Position numbers and translations under genes: made by a program. Source: Bradyrhizobium septentrionale (GTDB lineage: Bacteria > Pseudomonadota > Alphaproteobacteria > Rhizobiales > Xanthobacteraceae). From it: a DNA stretch of 64,000 bases. The stretch is from assembly GCF_011516645.4 (NCBI RefSeq), contig NZ_CP088285.1:8450501-8514500 (forward strand), read 5' to 3'. The notes beneath the pieces were generated by a model. That model saw only the letters and a list, made by a program, of their open reading frames with translations. It had not been told where the DNA came from and made no database searches. Of the stretch, positions 50,366 to 58,891 are shown in pieces. Each line of letters begins with the position of its first letter. The first letter of the stretch is position 1.

Positions 50366-50694
50366 GCCGCGATCCACGCAATCTTGTCGCCGGCGTCGAC
50401 CAGAATATCGACGGCGCCGAAGCTCGGATCGAAGTAGCGCAGCGGACCCACGTTGGTGTCCGCGTTCGGGCCGACGGTGTAGAAGATCGCGGCCGAGGCG
50501 TTGATCGTCAGCATCGGCAGCAGCAGCTCCGCGTTCGGCAGAACGCTGCCGGCCTGCGCCGCGATGGAGGACTGCCCGGGGTTCGCCATCAGCTGCGCCC
50601 CGGTCGCGCCGTAAGGCAGCGCGACATGGGGCACGCCACCGGCAAAGCCGACGTTGCAGTATCCGAAAGTGATGTGAACGCCAGACAGAGCCAT
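50362..50694 (-). CDS. Hypothetical virion protein
   Basis: A 110-aa beta-rich protein (VHITFGYCNVGFAGGVPHVA, FDPSFGAVDILVDAGDKIAW). Within the portal-protease interval; may be a small decoration protein. No family recognised. Confidence 0.55.
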   Translation of the reverse strand: MALSGVHITFGYCNVGFAGGVPHVALPYGATGAQLMANPGQSSIAAQAGSVLPNAELLLPMLTINASAAIFYTVGPNADTNVGPLRYFDPSFGAVDILVDAGDKIAWIAA

Positions 50695-50734
50695 GGAGGT
50701 GTCCTACCGGTTGAGCGCGGTTGAGGGCGTGAGA

Positions 50735-51055
50735 TCAGGCGGTGGCGCCCGTCTCGTTCTTCCAGTTCTTGCCGTCCCAGATCACCAGGTGGTTGATCGT
50801 GGTGTCGTAGAAGCGGAAGCCGATGAGCAGCGGATGAGTGCCGAGCGCCGAGGTCGGCCGCGCAGTGGTCGGACCGGACGGCGCCAGCAGCATCCAGCCG
50901 TTGGCCTGCAGTCCCGCCGAGTCGAACTCGGGCACGTCCTGCACTCCGCCCGCCGGATCGAAGGTGCGACCGTTGACGGTGACCTTGCGGCCGTTCGCGG
51001 GCGGGATCAGACGGTGGGTGGTGATGGTGGAGTTGATGGTCACGGCGTTACCCAT
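50735..51055 (-). CDS. Hypothetical virion protein
   Basis: A 106-aa protein (start at MGNAVTINSTITTHRLIPPA) with TFDPAGGVQDVPEFDSAGLQ and a Trp-rich end (HLVIWDGKNWKNE). It overlaps the upstream small gene by 8 bp. Unknown. Confidence 0.55.
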   Translation of the reverse strand: MGNAVTINSTITTHRLIPPANGRKVTVNGRTFDPAGGVQDVPEFDSAGLQANGWMLLAPSGPTTARPTSALGTHPLLIGFRFYDTTINHLVIWDGKNWKNETGATA

Positions 51056-51251
51056 TGAACTTGTCCCCCAAGGGTTCGAGCTCGCCGACCGAGACATACT
51101 TGTCCGGTCGCGCGAGCTGAGCGGCCGCCGCGTTGCGGTGAGCCATCTCGTTGATCCGGCGAAGCTCGGCGAGCGTCAGCATCTGCTGGCCGCTCTCCTT
51201 CGCCTCGTTCCGGCGAGCGCCGCGGTATGATCCGGCTGGTCGGGCCATCAC
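51048..51251 (-). CDS. Small helical hypothetical protein
   Basis: A 67-aa basic, helical protein (LTLAELRRINEMAHRNAAAA) coupled to the portal gene by an ATGA overlap. Unknown; its place suggests a portal-associated role. Confidence 0.5.
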   Translation of the reverse strand: MMARPAGSYRGARRNEAKESGQQMLTLAELRRINEMAHRNAAAAQLARPDKYVSVGELEPLGDKFNG

Positions 51252-52930
51252 TTGTCCTTCTTGGGCGGCGCCTTGGCGCCGACCTTGGTTGAGGGGGGCG
51301 ATGTGGAGGGGGTCTTGGTGGAGCCCGGCTCGGGCGCCGTGGGCTGCGGGACGGCTTGCGCCATCGCCTTCGCCTCGGTGACCTTCTGGTCGAGCTGACC
51401 GTTGTCGATGTTGACGTAGCCGGTTGCGGTCTTGACCATCAGCTGGCTTGCCGCAGGGTTCGGATCAGGCTCCTCGCCGATCTTCTCCCGGACCTGATTG
51501 ATGGTCAGGATGCCGTCCTCGGCGTAGCCGCGCAGGATGGTCGACTGCTTCTCCGGGTCGATCTCCTGCTCTTCCGCCCACGCGAACTCGAGGTCGTCGT
51601 CGGAGAACTCGCGCATCAGCACGTCGTTGAGGGTCTCGGTGACCCACTGCTTCATGGGCTCGATGCCCTCCTCCTCGGCCTGCTTCTCGTGCTGCTCGGC
51701 GATCGAGCGGTTCGAGAGCGAGACGAAGGCGGCCGGCGGATAGGAGAACGCGAAGCAGACGATGCGGACCAGCCACTCGTCGAACTCGTTCTTGAGCGGC
51801 GGCTCCTTGAGCGGCGTGTAGGCGTTGCCGGAGCCGGTCGGGATGAACTTCATCCGGCGACGGTTGGCGAGGTTGCCCGAGAACAGATCGTCCCAATACT
51901 GCTGGAAGCGTGCAGTCTGGTCCGGCGTCCACTCGGCCGGCAGCGAATACACCGCGTCCGGCTGGTTGCCTTCGCGGAAGTATTCGAGCTGCGCCAGCGA
52001 GCGGCGCAGCGCGATCGAGACGGTCATCACGACCTGCTCGACCGGCGAATAGCCATAGACCCGGTTAGGACGCAGATTGAGCGGCCGATAGATCAGGTCC
52101 GCCGTGGTGTAGTTCACTGCCGGGAGACCTTTCAGCACCTGCTGATAGGCCGGAGGCAGCATCGCGAACTTCGGCGGCTTCATGCCGATCGGCGTCTGAT
52201 GCGCGATCATGGAGCCGGGCACCAGCCGGAAGCCGAAGGTCCGGTGGTTCTCCAGCGTGATGGTGTCGCCGTTCCACGTGAAGTCCTGCCCGGTGAACGG
52301 GATGGGCTCCGGGGTGCGGCCCCAATCGTCGATCACCCGCTTGATGGTGCCGCCGTCGACGTAGCGCAGGCCGATCAGCCCGCCGCCACGGTTGCGCTCG
52401 CAGAAGATCGACGGGGCGTCGATCACGAGCAGATCCTCGAGGATCGCGCGCAGCCAGGATCGGAAGGTCATCTCCCGGTCGGGCCGCTTGAAGAAGCGCG
52501 TGATCTCCTTGATGCGGTTCTGCTGAGCCGCAGGCAGCTCGGAGATCGGCGGCCGCTTCTTCTTGCTGCTGTCCTCGTGCTTGACGCGGATGGTCCACGG
52601 CAGGCGGCACATCTGATCCTTGCGCCGCTCGATGACGAGCCGCATCGGGTCGTAGCTGTCGGCGAGGTTGCGCAGCGCCGGGAACGAGATTTCCTCGTAG
52701 GTGCGCGGCGTGGTGGCGAGGTTGTAGCCCGGGATGAAATCCCAGACGCGGCCTGCGACCTCGGGCGGGGCAATCGGCTGGATCGGGTTGAGAGGTCCGA
52801 ACCAGTCGGCGCCCTGCGCGGTGCCGTAGCCCGCGCCCGGCGTGACCGGGCGCCCTTGCGACGACACGTTGACGTCGTAGGGAGAGAGCGACCGCATCGA
52901 GCGGCCTTCTCCGCGAGGGGTGGACACCAT
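51248..52930 (-). CDS. Portal protein
   Basis: A 560-aa protein immediately after the large terminase. Portal signature elements: DPMRLVIERRKDQMCRLPW, LRYVDGGTIKRVIDDWG, NRVYGYSPVEQVVMTVSIAL, LAQLEYFREGNQPDAVYSLP (the clip/stem helices) and a charged, Pro-rich C-terminus. An alternative start at 52897 (MRSLSPYDV) fits equally. Forms the dodecameric DNA entry channel. Confidence 0.87.
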   Translation of the reverse strand: MVSTPRGEGRSMRSLSPYDVNVSSQGRPVTPGAGYGTAQGADWFGPLNPIQPIAPPEVAGRVWDFIPGYNLATTPRTYEEISFPALRNLADSYDPMRLVIERRKDQMCRLPWTIRVKHEDSSKKKRPPISELPAAQQNRIKEITRFFKRPDREMTFRSWLRAILEDLLVIDAPSIFCERNRGGGLIGLRYVDGGTIKRVIDDWGRTPEPIPFTGQDFTWNGDTITLENHRTFGFRLVPGSMIAHQTPIGMKPPKFAMLPPAYQQVLKGLPAVNYTTADLIYRPLNLRPNRVYGYSPVEQVVMTVSIALRRSLAQLEYFREGNQPDAVYSLPAEWTPDQTARFQQYWDDLFSGNLANRRRMKFIPTGSGNAYTPLKEPPLKNEFDEWLVRIVCFAFSYPPAAFVSLSNRSIAEQHEKQAEEEGIEPMKQWVTETLNDVLMREFSDDDLEFAWAEEQEIDPEKQSTILRGYAEDGILTINQVREKIGEEPDPNPAASQLMVKTATGYVNIDNGQLDQKVTEAKAMAQAVPQPTAPEPGSTKTPSTSPPSTKVGAKAPPKKDK

Positions 52931-52946
52931 CCTGCAGCTTCCGTTT

Positions 52947-54656
52947 TTACGTTGTGGGCCCCGCTTGAGGCGTTGGCGCGGGCAGCGGGACGCGCTCCCA
53001 GCCCCGTTGCATGAAGGCTGAGGCGTCGTCCTTGCTGACGGCGATGATGCGGTTGGCCGGCGGGTATGCTGCCGTGCCGTCCATCAGGTAGACGGTCGAT
53101 ACGTCGTCCGGCACGCGGATCAGCACCTTGTCGCGCGGAGGCGTGGCCGGTGTGATCTCGAAGCCGAACTGGGGACCTTCCGGAGGCGGGGCGCTTGCGG
53201 CCCCGCCCTGCTGCTGCGCGCCCTCGGCGAGCCGCTTGTAATACTCGATCCAGCTGTTGGCGCCGGAAGCGAGAGCCAGGTCGTTCACCGCCCAGATCCA
53301 TGCGTCGGCACGGTCAGGCGACTTCGGTCCGCCGTAACCGAGCGTGGTGAAGGCGGTGAGCTGGTCCTCCAGCTCGTTGAAGCGTCCGACGTGGCGCACG
53401 CCGTTGCGGGTATACAGCGTGGAGATCGGCTCGGCGCGGACGTGCTTGCCCTTGCTTGCATGCACCACGCGCACCGGGACGTTACCGTCCAGCGAGCGGA
53501 TGACGTAGGCGACCATGTCGCCGCCGTAGTTGGTCTCGGCGATGATGTGGTCGGCGCCGTAGGCGTGGTAGGCGGCGATTGCCGCCTTGCCCCAGTTCTC
53601 CGGACCGCCGACGATCGACAGGTCGGCGCGCAGATAGACACGGTTGTCCTTGCCGAGCGAGGCGACAATGATGCCGATCTCGTCGTTGAGCGGCTTCTGC
53701 TCGACGTCGGTCTTGTCGCCGGGCTCGGATGCGCCGGACGGGTCGATCGAGACCACGGTCTGCACATATTCCGGCTCGTCGCCGACGACGACGCGGCAGC
53801 TCTCGATCATCTCGGTGGTCCAGAGCGCGCCGACGTTCTCGTCGATGTAGGCGCCTTCCCAGAACCGCTTGCGATAGTTGCCGGTCGAGTTTTCGAGTTC
53901 CTTGATGTAGCCCGCGTCAAGGTTCGCGATGTTGTCAGCGGGATTGATGAACATCCGCTGGTAGTTCTCGGGGTCGTTGATCGCGACCTTGGTCTCTGGG
54001 TCCTTGAGCTCGCCGAACAGGACGTTGGTCCAGTGCGACTTGCCGACCGGGTTGATGTCGTAGAACATCCGCTGCCGGCAGCCGGCGACGACCTGGGCGA
54101 GACGCGAGCGGACCAGCTTGGCGGTGTACCAGCTGATCTGCGAGCACTCGTTGAGGAAGATCGTGGCGTATTCGGCGCCGAGGATCTTGTCGGCGCGCGA
54201 GGCGTCGTCGAGACCGCCGATCCAGATTTCCGATCCGTTCGGAAACCGCACCACGTTGTGGGGGTGGCGCGAATGCCTGTATGTCGTCCCCGGGAAGAAG
54301 AGCTTCATCACCTTCGGCAGGGTGTCGAGACCCACCGAGGCGTCGGCATGGACCGCGCGGTTGCGCAGGATCACATGGCGGGAGCCCGGGAAGCGCAACG
54401 CGCGCAGCACGATGGTGCGGACGAGCGTCGTGGTCTTGCCGGAGCGGGCGCCGCCGACCAGACAGGTGTGGCGCTGATCGCCACCGAGCAGGATGGTGGC
54501 CTTCTCCTGCGCCGGCGTTGCGCCCTTCTCGCCCCATGACGAGAGCGCGGGGCCGCCATTGTGCCCGACCTTGGTCGGGCCCTCGGCGCCGACGATGACG
54601 AACTGAGGGCCCCTGCTGGGGGCTTTTTTCTGCCGCGCGGCCTTAGAGCTTGGCAT
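52947..54656 (-). CDS. Terminase large subunit
   Basis: A 569-aa protein. ATPase: Walker A VGGARSGKTTT (68-77) and Walker B ATIFLNE (164-170); C-terminal RNase-H-like nuclease: VVSIDPSGA, HIIAETNYGGDMVAYVIR and SPDRADAWIW carry the catalytic acidic residues. After the nuclease comes a Pro/Gln-rich linker and an extra ~70-residue C-terminal region. It overlaps the small subunit gene by 14 bp. Packages DNA into the prohead. Confidence 0.9.
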   Translation of the reverse strand: MPSSKAARQKKAPSRGPQFVIVGAEGPTKVGHNGGPALSSWGEKGATPAQEKATILLGGDQRHTCLVGGARSGKTTTLVRTIVLRALRFPGSRHVILRNRAVHADASVGLDTLPKVMKLFFPGTTYRHSRHPHNVVRFPNGSEIWIGGLDDASRADKILGAEYATIFLNECSQISWYTAKLVRSRLAQVVAGCRQRMFYDINPVGKSHWTNVLFGELKDPETKVAINDPENYQRMFINPADNIANLDAGYIKELENSTGNYRKRFWEGAYIDENVGALWTTEMIESCRVVVGDEPEYVQTVVSIDPSGASEPGDKTDVEQKPLNDEIGIIVASLGKDNRVYLRADLSIVGGPENWGKAAIAAYHAYGADHIIAETNYGGDMVAYVIRSLDGNVPVRVVHASKGKHVRAEPISTLYTRNGVRHVGRFNELEDQLTAFTTLGYGGPKSPDRADAWIWAVNDLALASGANSWIEYYKRLAEGAQQQGGAASAPPPEGPQFGFEITPATPPRDKVLIRVPDDVSTVYLMDGTAAYPPANRIIAVSKDDASAFMQRGWERVPLPAPTPQAGPTT

Positions 54657-55131
54657 CAGCCGCCGAGATCACGAACACGGGCTGGGCCCCGCCCGCGACC
54701 TCGCCGGAGTGCTCGACCTTCTGCGGCGCATAGAGCCCGAGCAGCTTGGCCTGAAACTCCATGGTGCGACGTGCCTGATCCATGCTCTCGCCGACCCCCT
54801 CGAAGGCGTCGGCCAGGGTTGCGGTGAGCATCATCTCGAGGCGCGCGGCCATAAGGCTGCGCAGCTCTTCGACGCCCTCGATCGGCTGGCTCTCCATCGC
54901 ATAGCGGACGAGCTTGTAGGCGTAGGTGCGATTGACCTTCAGCTCCTCGCCGATCTGCTGGAACGTGTAGCCCTGCAGGCGATACTGAACGGCCTCCTCG
55001 GCCTTGCGCTTGAACGCCGCGGTGACAGCGATCTCGCGGGGCGAGGTCGATGAGTTCTTGACGGTTTTCTTGCCCTTCTTCCTCCGACGGTCCTTGCCGT
55101 CCGACTGGGCTGCGACTGCTTTGTTGGGCAT
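54643..55131 (-). CDS. Terminase small subunit-like protein
   Basis: A 162-aa protein with an HTH-type N-terminal helix set (RLQGYTFQQIGEELKVNRTY, then AYKLVRYAME), typical of DNA-recognising small terminases, and a helical oligomerisation part (LADAFEGVGESMDQARRTME). The start at 55131 is chosen over an in-frame ATG at 55188. Upstream it has a basic stretch RRRKKGKKTVK that may bind DNA. Confidence 0.75.
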   Translation of the reverse strand: MPNKAVAAQSDGKDRRRKKGKKTVKNSSTSPREIAVTAAFKRKAEEAVQYRLQGYTFQQIGEELKVNRTYAYKLVRYAMESQPIEGVEELRSLMAARLEMMLTATLADAFEGVGESMDQARRTMEFQAKLLGLYAPQKVEHSGEVAGGAQPVFVISAADAKL

Positions 55132-55193
55132 GGGGACACTGAATTTCGTTGGTCTCGTGGGTCTCGATGGTCGGGTGGCGGGCGCCACAAAGA

Positions 55194-55226
55194 GAAAGGG
55201 GCCGCCCTGCGAAGGCGACCCCTTTC
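55194..55226 (-). terminator. Hairpin before the terminase genes
   Basis: Minus strand: GAAAGGGGTCGCC, loop TTCGCAG, GGCGGCCCCTTTC (13-bp stem with one G-T pair), then TCTTTGTGG. It separates the small-gene cluster from the terminase/head operon. Confidence 0.6.
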
Positions 55227-55254
55227 CCTAAGCTCGGTGACGAGCTTGGCAGGC

Positions 55255-55386
55255 TTACTTGCTCTTCGGCGACTTACCGCCCGACGTCTTGCTCTTGCGG
55301 CTCGACTTCTTCGCGCTCTTCTTCTTCGTGCGGGACTTCGCGGCCTTGTTGGCGCGCTTGACCGCCTTCTTCGCCTTCTTCGCCAT
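55255..55386 (-). CDS. Histone H1-like Lys-rich peptide
   Basis: A 43-aa peptide made almost only of Lys, Ala, Ser, Thr and Arg (MAKKAKKAVKRANKAAKSRT and on), about 40% lysine. Such peptides are nucleoid-associated or DNA-condensing. Encoded just before the terminase operon with its own downstream hairpin. Short but clearly coding, with uniform AAG/GCC codon use. Confidence 0.65.
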   Translation of the reverse strand: MAKKAKKAVKRANKAAKSRTKKKSAKKSSRKSKTSGGKSPKSK

Positions 55387-55430
55387 GATCGGCTACTCTC
55401 CGTGATGTGCGTCAGAGGTAGGCGCTGACA

Positions 55431-55997
55431 CTACGCCTTGTCTCCCTTGTCGGGAAACGCCGTCACCAGCCGAGCGAGTGTTCGCTGCGGTGGACGAATC
55501 TTCTGTAGCCGAATTTTCGGCTTTGGCAACTCGAAGCCGAGCGCCGATGCGAGCAGGTGCCCGTCGATGAAGGACGAGTCTGGAACGGGATAGTTGGTGC
55601 GCTTGATGAACTCTGTGGCGCTCGCGCCGTCCGCGAACACCACGCAGATGTAATAGTCGGCGGTGTCCTGCTGGGCGTTGGCGTTCTGCTGACGCGCGAG
55701 GTCGGCCTTCATGCCCTTGCCCTTGGCGTCGAGCTCCTTGGACTCTTCGTCAGCGGGCGAAGCGTCCCCTGCGGGGATGTCGCCGAAGGCATCGCCGAGC
55801 CTGCGCATGCGCTCGAGGTGCTCGTCCTCCGGGGAGAGCCCCTCGGGCATGTCGGCGAGCACGTCGGCCTCGTTCGGCACGAAATCGAGTGCCTTGGCGG
55901 CCTCGCGACGCTTCTTCATCGCGTCGGGGTCGAGCTTGCGCAGACCGCCGCCGCCCTCTTTCTTCTTGATGCTGAGGTTGAGCTTCTTCAGCGCCAT
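55431..55997 (-). CDS. Hypothetical phage protein
   Basis: A 188-aa protein: a Lys-rich disordered N-terminus, a charged middle, and a C-terminal domain beginning TADYYICVVFADGASATEFI that continues to PPQRTLARLVTAFPD. The last part recalls ParB/plasmid-partition or nucleotide-binding C-terminal domains only vaguely. No family assigned. Confidence 0.6.
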   Translation of the reverse strand: MALKKLNLSIKKKEGGGGLRKLDPDAMKKRREAAKALDFVPNEADVLADMPEGLSPEDEHLERMRRLGDAFGDIPAGDASPADEESKELDAKGKGMKADLARQQNANAQQDTADYYICVVFADGASATEFIKRTNYPVPDSSFIDGHLLASALGFELPKPKIRLQKIRPPQRTLARLVTAFPDKGDKA

Positions 55998-56003
55998 GGC
56001 GCG

Positions 56004-56672
56004 TCACCTCTCGACCGGCTGTCCCGCGGGCGTCGCGAAATACGGCGTCCGGTACAGCCCGAAGCGATCGAGCTTGATCTTCTTGTCGTTGTAGAGCGCG
56101 ATGAAGCGATCCTGGCCGGCAGCATCGAGGTGCTGGAAGTAGAACTTCAGGTGCGCGATGCCCGAGCGCGGCTGGAATTTGACGTATTTGCCGATGTACT
56201 CGGTGCGCTCGTACGACGACAGGCCGTGTTGATCGCACAGCGCCTCGGTGAGCTCCTCGCCGCCGTCATACGGGTGCGAGGAGATCGACGTGACGTGCAC
56301 CTGGCCGGCGACCGGCGACGGCACGTCGCAGTAGATCTTGTAGTTCTTGTCGGTGCCGATCACGAGCGCGCCGGCCTCGATCTGGGCGAACAGGTCGTCG
56401 GGGTGCATCGAGCCGCAATGCGAGCAGGCGCGGTGCCCATCCGGGGTCATCCACCAGTCATTGGACTTGTCCTGCGGGAGGAACGGCACTTCGAGGCGCC
56501 GCGGACAGCGGTGCCCCTCCGTGGGGTGCTTCTCGTCGACGTGCCCACGCAGTTTCCAGTAGGCGTTCGAGCCGCACTTCTCGTTCCCTGCACGGACGCC
56601 GAGGGGACTGTCAGCGTCCTCGCCCCACTTGAACACCGCGGGGCAGTACGGACATGCGTGATCGCTCGACAT
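56004..56672 (-). CDS. Multi-zinc-finger hypothetical protein
   Basis: A 222-aa protein with CPYCPAVFKWGED, a following C-G-S-N cluster with GHVDEKHPTEGHRC, and HRACSHCGSMHPDDLF, together a likely pair of zinc sites; the C-terminal 120 residues are compact (HLKFYFQHLDAAGQDRFIAL). Possibly a DNA- or RNA-binding regulator. Not recognised. Confidence 0.6.
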   Translation of the reverse strand: MSSDHACPYCPAVFKWGEDADSPLGVRAGNEKCGSNAYWKLRGHVDEKHPTEGHRCPRRLEVPFLPQDKSNDWWMTPDGHRACSHCGSMHPDDLFAQIEAGALVIGTDKNYKIYCDVPSPVAGQVHVTSISSHPYDGGEELTEALCDQHGLSSYERTEYIGKYVKFQPRSGIAHLKFYFQHLDAAGQDRFIALYNDKKIKLDRFGLYRTPYFATPAGQPVER

Positions 56673-56681
56673 GAGTGCTCC

Positions 56682-57185
56682 TTAGTCGTCGCCGCCGAAG
56701 TCGATGTCGATGCCGTCACCGCCGAAGAAGCCGCCGTCGTCGACGATGTCGATACCGCTACCCACGATGACCGGGTCGACGTAGAGCGGGTCCACGATCA
56801 TCGGCGCGGCGTAGACGTGAGGACCTGCCAGTGCGCTGCCGATCATCGCACCGGCCATGCCGGCGACCAGCACGTCGCCGGCGGAGGCGCCGTGGTCGAC
56901 GTGATGCACAACGGTCTGGGTAGGAGCGGCTGCGTAGACGGGCTGCGGAGCTGCGGCAGGAGCCGGGCCGGGTGACGGCGGCGTCGGGCGCGGCGCGTAG
57001 GCCGCGCCGCTCCACGGGTCGCCCCACGGGCCGCGCTGGGCCGTCGGACGCGCCTCGCTCCAGCGACGGCGCTCGCTGTTCTGCTCGCGCAGGGCCAGGA
57101 TGAACCAGCCGAGGCCGAACAGCAGCGCCATGATGGCGAAAACGATCAGGAGCACGGCAAAGCCGGAGATGTGCAGGTGGTGCAT
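56682..57185 (-). CDS. Single-TM protein with Pro-rich domain
   Basis: A 167-aa protein: TM helix at residues 8-32 (FAVLLIVFAIMALLFGLGWF), then a Pro/Ala-rich region and an Asp/Gly-rich acidic C-terminus (GIDIVDDGGFFGGDGIDIDF). Unknown. Confidence 0.55.
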   Translation of the reverse strand: MHHLHISGFAVLLIVFAIMALLFGLGWFILALREQNSERRRWSEARPTAQRGPWGDPWSGAAYAPRPTPPSPGPAPAAAPQPVYAAAPTQTVVHHVDHGASAGDVLVAGMAGAMIGSALAGPHVYAAPMIVDPLYVDPVIVGSGIDIVDDGGFFGGDGIDIDFGGDD

Positions 57186-57224
57186 GGCGTGGGGAGCCTA
57201 TGGTTGGGGGACGGAGGTGGTTGG

Positions 57225-57323
57225 TCAGAGCCGCGATGCGAGCAGCAGCACCAGCAGCAGGATCAGGACGGCGTTCACCGCGTGGTCGAGCGCGAGAAGC
57301 CAGAAGATGGAGCGGCGCCGCAT
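57225..57323 (-). CDS. 32-aa single-TM peptide
   Basis: MRRRSIFWLLALDHAVNAVL then a Leu-rich helix to the stop. The start overlaps the preceding stop (TGATG), a coupled gene as elsewhere in the cluster. Confidence 0.55.
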   Translation of the reverse strand: MRRRSIFWLLALDHAVNAVLILLLVLLLASRL

Positions 57324-57514
57324 CAGAGCATCGCCTGCACTGCGGTCACCAGCGTGTGGACCGAGGAGATCAGCATCGCGACCAGGCCGACGAGCAGCGA
57401 GGTCTCCATGATGGGGTCCTTCGAGAAAGCCTTGTCATGCCACCATGCCGAGATCAGGCACACCAGCAGGCAGCCCGAAGCAAGGGTCGCTACAACGCCG
57501 ACGAAGATCATCAC
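57323..57514 (-). CDS. Small two-TM protein
   Basis: A 63-aa protein with hydrophobic helices at residues 2-24 and 38-62 (MMIFVGVVATLASGCLLVCL; TSLLVGLVAMLISSVHTLV). Size and topology are holin-like, but location (early in the late operon) leaves the role open. Confidence 0.5.
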   Translation of the reverse strand: MMIFVGVVATLASGCLLVCLISAWWHDKAFSKDPIMETSLLVGLVAMLISSVHTLVTAVQAML

Positions 57515-57696
57515 TGCCTCTGGAACATCCGGAATACATCGAGCCGGGTCACGCCGATCTCGTCGGCGACTTCCTGCATTGTCTTGCCACGGGCGCGCAG
57601 CTGCAGCGCCTTCTTGATGAGTGCATCTTGGACGGCGTGGCTGACAGTCTGCATGGACACCTTCGGTTCAAGGTCGCGGGGGATGGGGCGGCTCAT
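57511..57696 (-). CDS. HTH-like small regulator
   Basis: A 61-aa protein ending in ARGKTMQEVADEIGVTRLDV, a compact helix-turn-helix. ATGA overlaps join it to the PP-loop enzyme and the small TM protein. Possibly a phage regulator of the adjoining genes. Confidence 0.58.
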   Translation of the reverse strand: MSRPIPRDLEPKVSMQTVSHAVQDALIKKALQLRARGKTMQEVADEIGVTRLDVFRMFQRQ

Positions 57697-58433
57697 GCCG
57701 GAGCGTCCGGGCTGGTGAGCCGCTGGTTGATCTCGCAACGGAGCAGCTCCGCGCGAGCGAGCGGGAGCCAGTCGCAGATGCGCTCGAAGTCGCGCGGGAA
57801 ACGCTCCTTGAGCGGGATCAGGTAGAGGTAGGAGAAGCCGTCCAGCGAGCGCGGCAGGAAGGTGTAATCGGGAGGCAGCGAGACGCCGCTCTTCTCGATC
57901 TCGTCCATCAGGCGGCCCTTGGTCCAGTCCCATATGGGCGCCCAGTTGCCGACGGTCGGGCGGATCGCGCCATGCTTTCGGATCGACATGAAGCGGATCG
58001 CGTTGTCGAGCGCGCGGATGCCGGTGGCCGAGAGGATCGTGCCCTCGATGCCCTCCTGCTGCTTGACCATCTCGACCACGTCCTTGTGGTCGAGGCGCGG
58101 GATGGAGGCCGCGGCCAGGATCTGCGCGCGGCGCATCGGCTGGAACAGGCCGTTGGAGAAGTGCTTGTAGAACACCGGGTGCGGCAGGCGCAGGATTTTG
58201 CGGCCGAACAGCTTGCGCTCGTAGTAGTCGAGGCTCTCGTCGATAAACTCGAGCCCGGGGATGTCGTCGTAGTAGAACGGGATCATCTCGATCTTGTCGC
58301 GCAGGCCCAAGGCCACCGCGATCGAGTCCTTGCCACGCGAGAAAGCGATCAAGGTCTTGTCGCCGTATCGCTCCTTGTATTCGGCGATCAGCGCGTCACC
58401 GCGGGAGTGAGGGATCTTGTCGAGGCCGCTCAC
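57693..58433 (-). CDS. PAPS-reductase-like PP-loop enzyme
   Basis: A 246-aa member of the adenine-nucleotide alpha-hydrolase superfamily. The PP-loop SRGKDSIAVAL is at residues 32-42 (S-x-G-x-D-S), followed by IPFYYDDIPGLEFIDESLDY and GRKILRLPHPVFYKHF. Phage members of the group (often labelled phosphoadenosine phosphosulfate reductase) are thought to modify nucleic acids or sulfur carriers. No Cys pair of a [4Fe-4S] cluster or ECGLH motif is seen, so true sulfate reduction is unlikely. Confidence 0.72.
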   Translation of the reverse strand: MSGLDKIPHSRGDALIAEYKERYGDKTLIAFSRGKDSIAVALGLRDKIEMIPFYYDDIPGLEFIDESLDYYERKLFGRKILRLPHPVFYKHFSNGLFQPMRRAQILAAASIPRLDHKDVVEMVKQQEGIEGTILSATGIRALDNAIRFMSIRKHGAIRPTVGNWAPIWDWTKGRLMDEIEKSGVSLPPDYTFLPRSLDGFSYLYLIPLKERFPRDFERICDWLPLARAELLRCEINQRLTSPDAPA

Positions 58434-58891
58434 TGCCGGGGCCTCCGAAGTGTCAGCTTGGCGTGCATCCGGTTCGGATCATCGGGGTCGCGCCAGCACT
58501 CGATCTCCGGCTTGGGCATCAGGATGTCCATGAACGGCCGAATGACCTCGGAGAGCTGGGCGCGGGTGAGGACGCCGTCCCCTGCCCGTTCCATGATCTC
58601 GGCGTGGATGATCTCGCCGACGAGGTCGAGCTTCGGAAGCTGCGCTGTCACTTCTTGCGACCCCCTCAGTTCACGATAGGCGAAGGCGATGTCCCTGACC
58701 TCGATGTCGAGCTTCTTGATGTGCGCGTCGCGCAACTCGAGCTCGCGCGTGGCGGAGCGGCGAAGGTCCGCCAGCGCCGATTTGAGGAAATCGTTCTCGT
58801 CCTTCAGCGCGCGGACCTGCCGGCGCAGCTTGACGAACGAGTTGTCCGGGGCGGAGCCCGTGCTGACCTTGACGATGTAGGGCTGCTTCAC
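58430..58891 (-). CDS. Coiled-coil hypothetical protein
   Basis: A 153-aa protein started by GTG. Long coiled coil in the first 90 residues (VRALKDENDFLKSALADLRR), then a C-terminal domain with LTRAQLSEVIRPFMDILMPK. GTGA overlap with the kinase gene. Unknown. Confidence 0.58.
   Translation of the reverse strand: MKQPYIVKVSTGSAPDNSFVKLRRQVRALKDENDFLKSALADLRRSATRELELRDAHIKKLDIEVRDIAFAYRELRGSQEVTAQLPKLDLVGEIIHAEIMERAGDGVLTRAQLSEVIRPFMDILMPKPEIECWRDPDDPNRMHAKLTLRRPRQ

Noticed and set aside
53391..54539. 382-codon plus-strand frame opposite the large terminase
   Set aside because: Antisense shadow; terminase ATPase and nuclease motifs are clear on the minus strand.
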